Shown here: piece after piece, positions 57,210-64,000 of the stretch
Position numbering within the stretch: the stretch's first letter is position 1
Layout of the letters: each line of letters opens with the position of its first letter
From: Ophioderma brevispina
Taxonomy: Eukaryota; Echinodermata; Ophiuroidea; Amphilepidida; Ophiodermatidae
NCBI GenBank assembly: GCA_023653785.1
Contig: JAMKCH010088182.1
Coordinates: 62,001 to 126,000 of the forward strand
Reading direction: 5' to 3'
DNA: 64,000 nt
Made by a program: the position numbers and the translations under genes
Notes under the pieces: generated by a model
What the model was told of the DNA's origin: nothing
Database searches by the model: none
Seen by the model: only the letters and a program-made list of their open reading frames with translations

Positions 57210-58978
57210 TGCCGAAATACCCGGGTGCCGAAGTTCCCTCCTCTCAGAACTGCCGAAGAACCCGGGATTCGGCAGAGGAGAAGGGAAGTGGAAAATAACG
57301 TGCTGTTGATGTGTAGAAAACGTGTTTACGCATTTTTCGTGATTTTATGGACAATTCTACAATGAAACTCATTAAAAATCAGGCTTTTGGCATTTAGGAA
57401 CAATCATGTATGTAATAAGCGAAGCGAAGCTCTTATAGACAAACGCGTATGAACATATTGACAGCTATTGAAAATCTATAGTCTGACAGGTTTAAAAAAT
57501 ACCGACCCTCATTTGATCCCCCTTTTCGTTCTTACCATTAACTCATACGGAGATAAAAATCGACGGGAACTTGACAAAAATAGTGAAGTTTAATTTGTAG
57601 TCCGATATTCAACAAGGAATTTATTTGAATTCCCCATTCTGTTGGATATTTTGTTTTCTCGCAAATTTATTTTTATGTACTTGTTTTCTAACATTAAACC
57701 TATGATAATGTTGTGCTGATGTTTTAAAAAATTATACTTGGAATAATTAAATATGATGAATAAATATGTTTAAATAAAACTTCACCAATAGATTTCTTCA
57801 GGGGATGGCTGCCAAGAAATCCTAATTTTAGACGTTGCCATTGGTTTAACACAGGCTGGTTTAACACGTAAAAGCAAGATCTTGACGAAAAATTCTGATT
57901 TTTTTTATAGTGGTCAGGGCTGGTTGGATTACGGCAAACAAACATTTTTTGACCAAAGCTGTCATACTATTCGGCTAAGAAGTAGAAAGAATAAATACGA
58001 CTTAAACCAGGGGGGCCGGACACGATCTGCTGGATTTGGGCATTTGGGATTTCCAAACGGTAATTTGGAATTCTTGCGTGCATTTTGGCAAATATGACAG
58101 AATGAAAGTGTATCTGAGCGCTCGCTTCTAAGGTTCTACCTGCATCATATTAGTAGACGTAGATACGATCTTTTAACGCCTAAAGCACCCACATACACCC
58201 CGTGAAGATGAATTCCCGCGTTCTTTTACCAAGGTAGCCGAATTCGGAAACAATGTATACGTTATATGCATACATATGGATCCCATTGTAAAGGTCCCAT
58301 TTATTGATTAGGAGGGCTATTAGACCAGTTGCAACACGGGTTAGGTTTAGGGTTGAGGTTATATGGCCTATAGGACCTAGGGTTAAGATTTGGGTTAGGA
58401 ATTAGGTTAGGGTTTGGTTATTAGGGTCCGCTGAGTACAAACATTGGGATTAGACCTATGTGATTTAATACTTCACAAATAGAAGTTATGTGATTTTATT
58501 TTTTTTCTGATGGAGGGGGGGGGGTCATGTTAAATTTATTATTCAGTAAACCAAGCACCTATCTGCATATCAGCAGTAAATCATATGATGTACCTAATTG
58601 TGTGTGTGGGATGGGTGTAGGAGTTCTATGCAATAGGGCCTATGTAACTTTACAATTAATGATGGTTATGCAATTTTCCAAACACATCTTTCAATTTCTC
58701 CGGTCCCCTCCTTTGTAAATAATGAACGGGCCCTAAAATTATTAGTTTAAAGGTCATCTTAGCCGTCGTAGAGCTGAGTCAACTGAGCACCTAGTTCGTG
58801 TCATCCGTGTCCGTACAGCCAATTGACAAAATAACTTAGTTACATCCACCAACCGCACGCTGTAATAAGGATCTCTCTGTGCCGAACTACTGGGATAACC
58901 CATTGTTTCGGCAAGTAACCCTGTCGTTCGGCAGGGTAATGACGTAGCCCGCATTTTCGGCATGAATAATTGCCGAAA
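57210..58978. mobile_element. DNA element with TGCCGAA subterminal repeats, inserted in RTE
   Basis: TGCCGAA (or TTCGGCA) occurs four times at 57,210-57,274 and five times at 58,880-58,978, in both orientations, with RTE reverse-transcriptase sequence on either side. Clustered short subterminal motifs in both orientations are typical of transposase-binding sites in hAT-like or other DNA transposons. I see no transposase in the ~1.6 kb interior, which holds a telomere-like patch, so it would be non-autonomous. Exact termini are not proven. Confidence 0.55.
58325..58432 (+). repeat. Degenerate telomere-like (TTAGGG) patch
   Basis: GGGTTAGGTTTAGGGTTGAGG, a gap, then CTAGGGTTAAG, GGGTTAGG, TTAGGTTAGGGTTTGG and TTAGGG. 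All are oriented the same way. Confidence 0.7.
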
Positions 58979-58984
58979 CTCTTC

Positions 58985-59410
58985 ACAAAATAAAGGACTC
59001 AACATCGATGGTGAATTGCTGATGATATCATCTTGTTTTCAAGAGAATTGGTCTTGGTTGGGCAGCCTTCGGTAGAGTAGCATTATGAAAAACAGCAGAA
59101 CAAGTATGGCGATGAAGAGGAAGGTGTTCAATGAACACATCCTACCAGTTATGACATATGACTGTGAGACATGGATACTGAGCAGTGCTATGATGGAGAA
59201 GCTTGCTGTTGCACAACGAAAAATAGAACGAATAATGGTTAGCATCACCTTTCGAGAAGCACCGGGATCCGACTATAAACTGGGGTAAGAGAGATCATCG
59301 ATCACATCAACAGAGCAAAAATATAGGTGGACAGGACATGTGGCAAGACTCAGTGATACTAGATGGACCATCTGCGTGACAGAGTGGACCCACAGAGAAT
59401 GGGGGTGGTG
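58985..59410 (+). pseudogene. RTE-type LINE, 3' end of ORF2
   Basis: The frames give LNIDGELL, then RIGLGWAAFGRV, a 67-codon open stretch with VFNEHILPVMTYDCETWILS and KLAVAQRKIERIM, and finally INRAK, RWTGHVARLSDTRWT and TEWTPRE. This order (IDGE, GWAAF, LPVxTYxxETW, xRWTGHVAR, EWxPR) is diagnostic of RTE-clade ORF2 C-termini. Several stops and frameshifts. The element is followed directly by a trinucleotide repeat, consistent with the simple-repeat tails of RTE elements. Confidence 0.88.
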
Positions 59411-59422
59411 GTGGGTAGGGTT

Positions 59423-59594
<172 letters not shown>

Positions 59595-59756
59595 ATTACA
59601 CCTCATCACTATTCATGAACACAATCATGCTATTCATTGGCTGATTCTTATTACGCGTGCTGTTTCCCTAGGGAAAAAGACTGGGCTATTTCCCTACAAC
59701 CTCGTCTCCAGAGTCACAGAGATGTAATAAAACAAACACTACACGGTTTTATATCT

Positions 59757-59875
59757 GGAAATAGGGCACAATATTTTCCCTTAGTACTGGCTACGGGCCT
59801 ATCGCCTCTCACCCTTCGGGTTCATGGTGATAGGCCCGTAGCCATAACTTCGGGCAAATAGTGTACCCTATTTCC
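59757..59875. mobile_element. 119-bp near-perfect hairpin element
   Basis: From GGAAATAGGG at the left to CCCTATTTCC at the right the sequence folds on itself. The inner stem GGCTACGGGCCTATCGCC pairs with GGTGATAGGCCCGTAGCC, and a CCCTTCGGG tip forms the loop. One mismatch in ten or fewer in most of the stem. MITE or solo fold-back. Confidence 0.9.
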
Positions 59876-59966
59876 CTTTAACCATGTAGTATTTGTATAT
59901 AGCAGCAGCAACATTAATAGTAGTGGTAGAAGCAGCATCAGTATGATAGTAATAGTGGTAGTAGTA

Positions 59967-60201
59967 ATAAAAAATGGTGCAAATTATTGATGGAGTTGAT
60001 AGGATTAAAATAAGGAATAGTTTTGACTGTCTAAAATGCTTAGTTACCGATGTAGAGGGCACAGAAGGTCAACGTCCATTGCATTCAATGAGGCTTAACC
60101 TTGTTTCCCCCCTACTTTCTTAAGCAAGCATTTGAGACAATCAAAACTATTCCTTATTTTGATTCTATGAGCTCCACCAATAGTTTGCACCATTTTTTAT
60201 C
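59967..60201. repeat. Inverted repeat with ~78-bp arms
   Basis: Left arm 59,967-60,043 (AAAAAATGGTGCAAA, GGAATAGTTTTGACTGTCT) and right arm 60,121-60,201 are reverse complements with ~10-15% differences; spacer ~77 bp. The right arm runs directly into repeat family D. Confidence 0.85.
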
Positions 60202-60480
60202 CAAATCGGAGCAACTTAAAAATTTGACCCCTGTACAACTGAAATTGACGCTTTTTATTGATTTTTGCTGTTTTTAACCTATAACTCTTAAACTTTACAT
60301 TGTGGATAGTACAAACTATATCTTTCCTGAATCATTATGGTTAGACAAATGACATGGTATACTTTTCAACATGATTGAATCAATTTAAAAATTTGACCCC
60401 TGTACAAACTTTGTCTTGGCCCCCTCTCCTTAAGGCACCATTTGCTGCACTTAAGAATTATGTTTCAGGGGTTCCTAGTG
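60160..60480 (+). repeat. Dispersed repeat family D, copy 2
   Basis: Ordered matches to 43,236-43,510, including TTTGACCCCTGTAC, which occurs twice here (60,220 and 60,393). Confidence 0.6.
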
Positions 60481-60599
60481 GAGTAAAGATAGCTTATGAC
60501 CCCAAAAAAATTGCAACAGAAGGTTTTTTGGCATTTTCTGGTAGTCTAAGGTCAGCTTAACAATATATCAAAAGTTGCACAAAATCGAAGTCCCAGAAA

Positions 60600-61310
60600 G
60601 TGTTCAAACTATGACATAAACAAAATGGCCGCCATCCGCCATTTTGAAAAACATAAATCCTCATATCTCTGGCAATAAATGAGCTAAAAGAGCAAACAAG
60701 ATGTCATTTCCTACTAATTCTAGCATAACAAATCCATTAAAATGGGTTTTATGAAGTTGAGATATCATCTTAACCTCAAAATCCAATATGGCCGCCATCC
60801 GCCATGTTGGAAAGTACAAATTCTTGTATCTCTGGTACCAGATGGGCCAAAACGACAAACAAGATAACATTTCCTACTAATTCTAGCATAACAAATCCAT
60901 TTAAATGAGTTTTATTAAGTTCAGATATCATCTTGGTCTCTAAATCCAATATGGCCGCCATCCGCCATGTTGAAAAGTACAAATTCTTTTATCTCTGGTA
61001 CCGGATGGGCCAAAACGATAAAAAAGATGTCATTTCCTATTAATTCTAGCATAAGAAATCCATTAAAATGGGCTTTATAAAGTTGAGATACCATCTTGAC
61101 CTCTAAATCCCATAAGGCCTCCATCCACCATGTTAAAAAGTACAAATTACTTTATCTCTGGTACCACATGGGCCAAAATTACAAATATAGTGTTATTTTT
61201 TTTTAATTGTAGCATGCAAAATACATTAAGATGGTTGTTGTAAAGTTTTGTGAGCACCTTGACGTCTTCAAAATGGCCACTGTCCGCCATTTAAAAAGTG
61301 CAACCATAAA
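60600..61310. repeat. ~163-bp tandem repeat, five copies
   Basis: The marker ATGGCCGCCATCCGCCAT starts at 60,625, 60,788, 60,951, 61,114 (diverged) and 61,273 (diverged), giving spacings of 163, 163, 163 and 159. Each unit also has TCTCTGGTACCA, TTTCCTACTAATTCTAGC and TGAGATATCATCTT. Minus-strand frames of ~70 codons repeat because of the array and overlap each other; not genes. Copies decay toward the right. Confidence 0.93.
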
Positions 61311-61790
61311 TCCTACTATTTAGCATCAGACAGATTACAATGATAAATGAGGTGTCATTTTCTATTCTGGCAATTGATATAACTTTATTCAAATTAAAGG
61401 GATTTTTTAGTTGGCTATTTGTCCTAAATTCGTAGCCATATTAGCTATAAATCTATCACAATTTGACATTATGTTGTTTACAGTGTAATTGTGAAATTCT
61501 TGGAAGTAACAGAAAGTACAATTTGACAATTATCACCTCATCACCAAAATATGGCGCCGCCACACAGTTTGTTTGCAGTAGTAGATTGAGATCGACGACA
61601 CTATTTACTATTACAATTTAATCTTTCAAGTTCATCATCTGGACTGGTTCTTGGTTCCATGTGTTCTGTGAATGTCCATAACTGTGGTGAAAACTTTTTG
61701 GAAAGGTTACCTGTAGTGTATTGATTCCAAAAAAACTTGATTGGCCTGATTGGGTATAGCCTTCATCGTTCCTATAGATTCAGATTATAT
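61311..61790. other. Anonymous sequence, possibly the 3' part of the next element
   Basis: No clear feature. The minus-strand nuclease-like remnant may extend down to about 61,640, but I see no firm motif beyond 61,800. Confidence 0.35.
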
Positions 61791-61799
61791 TGGGAGTAT

Positions 61800-62640
61800 C
61801 AAAATATTCTGGAACAAAATTCGTGACACAGGGTTACCATGGATGGACTTTTGAGGAAAAAAAGATTTCGTGCCAGCCCCAACAATTTTTTCTTTGAAGT
61901 TAGTATCGCAACCTAAAAATGCATTGGCAAAGAACAGATTGGAGCAAATGTCATACACTGAATCAGCTGCTTCAGAAGTTGATATCCATACATGTTTTCT
62001 CTTTGGGTCTGTCAGACTGAAAGTATAAGGCTATTACAGCCCAATTCTGCATATTGGGAAGTAGTAAACAGATCTGTGTCTTATCCAATTTGGATTGTTG
62101 ACCTAATTATGCTCATGGCGACTGATTGTTTTGCTATATTAACCTCTGCATCTCCTTTTTCCAGCAACATTTGTTGTATTGATTGTGTACTTCTTATTAG
62201 CGATCATAGTTTTTGCGACGTTCATGTGTGTGTCTTTTGTGTTTGGTTCATCAGTGTATCCCATCAAACACCAATTACGAAGGCTTTGCCAAGTAAGTCA
62301 ACTGGTGAAAGAGGCCAAATCACCAGTATTGCCAATGTTCATTTTCAAGCCGATATAAAAGAGAATCTCCATCAACAATAAATGTGATTGGTCTTTGGCA
62401 CTGTCTCAGGAGCATGCAGCATTCTCTGACAAGGACACTGTTCGTCGTAAATGGCCATCAGAAATTGTGCTTTATCGGGCCTAATAAAACATGCTTGGCT
62501 TAAAAAACGATGGCGGATTGGTGAAAGTTCATTGACAAAGCACCTATCTAATGGGACAGTGCCAGACAGTTCTACAGATTGTGATAAACAGGAATCTTTG
62601 AAATAACAACTGCTCATCGTGACCTTGGGAAGCCCGAAGC
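61800..62640 (-). pseudogene. Transposon-borne FEN/PIN-like nuclease family, copy 1 (decayed)
   Basis: On the minus strand, in shifting frames, ordered motifs appear: CFVNELSPIRHRF with PDKAQFLMAI (62,455-62,550), ITFIVDGDSLLYRL (62,345-62,392), LVFDG followed by YTDEPNTKD and THERR (62,225-62,280), LEKGDAEVNIAKQS (62,120-62,165), DTDLF (62,069-62,083) and FANAFLGCDT (61,896-61,930). From memory, many invertebrate genomes hold multi-copy proteins with this motif order (ELxP, IDGxxLL, VFDGYxxxxTKDxxHxRR, GDAD, DTDLL, HAFSGCDT), but I know no accepted name. The series of acidic residues and GCD parallels FEN1/XPG nucleases (VFDG...K..R, E-A-E, D-x-D, GCDY), so a PIN/FEN-like nuclease is inferred, not shown. 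At least five stops or frameshifts: inactive. Confidence 0.7.
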
Positions 62641-62889
62641 AGATGCCAAGGGTCTTGACTTCAGTTTTCCATATGTAGCTATTATAAGAAAACTCCAGCT
62701 TGTTTTCATTTATTTGACTGTATCTTGCCTACTTGGAAACAGATCTTGTACATTGCCATCCTCACCAGCATTTATCCCTCGAAAATGTTTCTCATCTCAT
62801 GCCTTTCTCCTGTTGAATGAAAAATGCTGTTCAAACTTGGCTGCAATTGCAAAGTCATCTTATCTCTTTCCATGCATTGAAGGTTTATA
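62641..62889. other. Spacer between inverted copies
   Basis: No motif of the family is clear on either strand here. The N-terminal half of the plus-strand copy should lie here but is unrecognisable, so either it is lost or this is inverted-repeat loop. Confidence 0.35.
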
Positions 62890-63920
62890 GAGATTATGCA
62901 TCTTTCACAGTTGACCCACTTGGCAAAGCATCCGTTATCTTCAATATAGATACACTAGTGAACTAAACACAAAAGACAACCAAACATGAACATCTAATAC
63001 TAGCATCGCAAAACTACCCGCAACATCAAAAAACAAAATTGCTTCAGAAAAGACAAAACTTTCTCTCAATGATCTGAATAATAGGCTCTCATTAAAACTG
63101 AAGTACTTTAAAATACTTTATAACTTTTGTATCTTTTTGGTATGTTATACATTGCTGTGATGTTGAAGATCAAAATTAAATTTGGATGATGATGATTAAG
63201 TGGTGCCGAATGAAACAAAGATACTGCCACGTAATCTATGCAGAGATATGCAGATGTTGATATAGCCAAAATGGAAGTCGCCATGGCATAATTTAAAGGC
63301 CACTATCAGCGATTTTTTCAAAATGTAAACAAATCGCACCCCTATTTTCATCTGAAGTCCATTTTGTTGCACTGTTGTATTGGAAATTTGGTATAAGACC
63401 CCTGGAAGTGGCTAACGATAAACTTGTATTTGTCAAGTCAGTGACAATTGTTATGCTTTATTTACTAATTAAGTCAGGATCCTACTTTTTTAGGTCTAGA
63501 ACCATTTGTATGACATCTTTAAGACCGCTTTAGAATTCTTTAGTGTCTGTTTTCACACAGTAATATAAGTTTTGGATATGACCCGACACTAGCAATTAAG
63601 ACAAAATACGCATTTTGAATAATTTTGTGACAAAATGACTCATAGTGGCTTTTAATAAAACATCCCTAATTGAGGACAGACACAGATCTGTTACTAACTA
63701 TCCATTATGCAGAAGAGGCCTGTAAAGGGCCTTTACTTTCGGTCTGACAAAGACAAGGAGAAACCTGCATGTGTTATGATATAGACTTTTGAAGAACTTA
63801 TTCGGTGATAACATTCGCTCCAATCTGCTGTTTGCCCATGCCTTTTCAGGTTGTGATACTACTTTCAGGAATATTTGGGGCTGGCAAGATCTATTTCTTC
63901 AAAGTACATTGGCGACCCTG
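62890..63920 (+). pseudogene. Transposon-borne FEN/PIN-like nuclease family, copy 2, split by a MITE
   Basis: Plus-strand frames give VYRDYASFTVD-LGKASVIF and YTSELNTKD (62,887-62,977), KTKLSLNDLNNR (63,053-63,088), YADVDIAK-EVAMA (63,245-63,288), then after the MITE TDTDLLLTIHYAEEACKGPLL (63,677-63,740), YFRSDKDKEKP and NLLFAHAFSGCDTT (63,815-63,866). The order and spacing match copy 1, which lies inverted at 61,800-62,640; DNA similarity around TKHKR (62,950 vs 62,245) is obvious. Copy 2 is less decayed at HAFSGCDTT. It runs toward the window end, so the remainder may be beyond 64,000. Frameshifts and the 366-bp insertion inactivate it. Confidence 0.7.
63291..63656. mobile_element. MITE family B, copy inside the nuclease-like pseudogene
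   Basis: The left end TTTAAAGGCCACTATCAGCGATTT and right end (reverse complement TTAAAAGCCACTATGAGTCATTT) match the element at 29,398-29,732. It falls between the GDAD-like and DTDL motifs of copy 2, with TAA at both borders as a possible target duplication. Confidence 0.85.
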
Positions 63921-63926
63921 TGGCTA

Positions 63927-63970
63927 GGGGGGGGGGGTGGGGGGGGGGGGGGGGGGGGGTGGGGAGGGGG
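63927..63970 (+). repeat. G homopolymer tract
   Basis: Nearly pure G with two T and one A interruptions, at the edge of the window. Length is probably unreliable. Confidence 0.9.
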
Positions 63971-64000
63971 CTGCTGTCCCAGAGTACTTTTTGTCTCCCA

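Noticed and set aside
60661..61145. Three similar ~70-codon minus-strand frames
   Set aside because: They recur only because of the 163-bp tandem repeat, overlap each other, and shift frame between units.

Overview
This window is non-coding-rich animal nuclear DNA, most likely from a marine invertebrate. The evidence is an AT-rich background, a single intronless aminergic GPCR of the invertebrate dopamine-receptor type, a CR1-type LINE whose ORF1 has PHD-finger and SGNH-esterase remnants, RTE and Tc1/mariner remnants, a tRNA-derived SINE, and many short fold-back (MITE-like) elements. Nothing looks bacterial or plasmid-borne. I cannot fix the phylum from sequence alone; an echinoderm or hemichordate would fit, but a lophotrochozoan is not excluded.

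Layout. 1-4,790: two noisy direct copies of a ~1.7 kb segment, each ending in a 44-bp minisatellite, separated by ~1.4 kb. 4,790-8,720: anonymous sequence, a short fold-back repeat and a dead Tc1-like transposon. 8,720-13,860: mostly featureless, with a possible TATA-less promoter near 13 kb. 13,868-21,376: nested LINEs. A ~5.4 kb CR1-like element on the minus strand (PHD/SGNH ORF1, endonuclease, reverse transcriptase) sits inside the reverse-transcriptase region of a plus-strand L2/CR1-like element. 21.4-49 kb: intergenic or intronic DNA dotted with palindromic elements, one SINE and simple repeats. 49.2-50.2 kb: a 1-kb element with ~190-bp inverted ends. 51.0-52.5 kb: a 42-bp minisatellite with a higher-order duplication. 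53.8-55.6 kb: the only confident host gene, a D1-like/DAMB-type receptor on the minus strand, with a TATA box, a leader uORF and a poly(A) signal. 57.1-59.6 kb: an RTE LINE split by a DNA element with TGCCGAA subterminal repeats, then a (TAG)n tract. 59.7-61.3 kb: palindromes and a 163-bp tandem repeat. 61.8-63.9 kb: two inverted, decayed copies of a transposon-borne protein family whose acidic motifs suggest a FEN/PIN-like nuclease fold; one copy is split by a MITE.

The most interesting items are this unnamed nuclease-like family, the nested CR1 element, and several MITE families seen two to four times inside the window, which allow insertion order to be read. There is no operon-like cooperation between genes. 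Apart from the receptor, every protein-coding signal I can recognise is a mobile-element remnant with stops or frameshifts.
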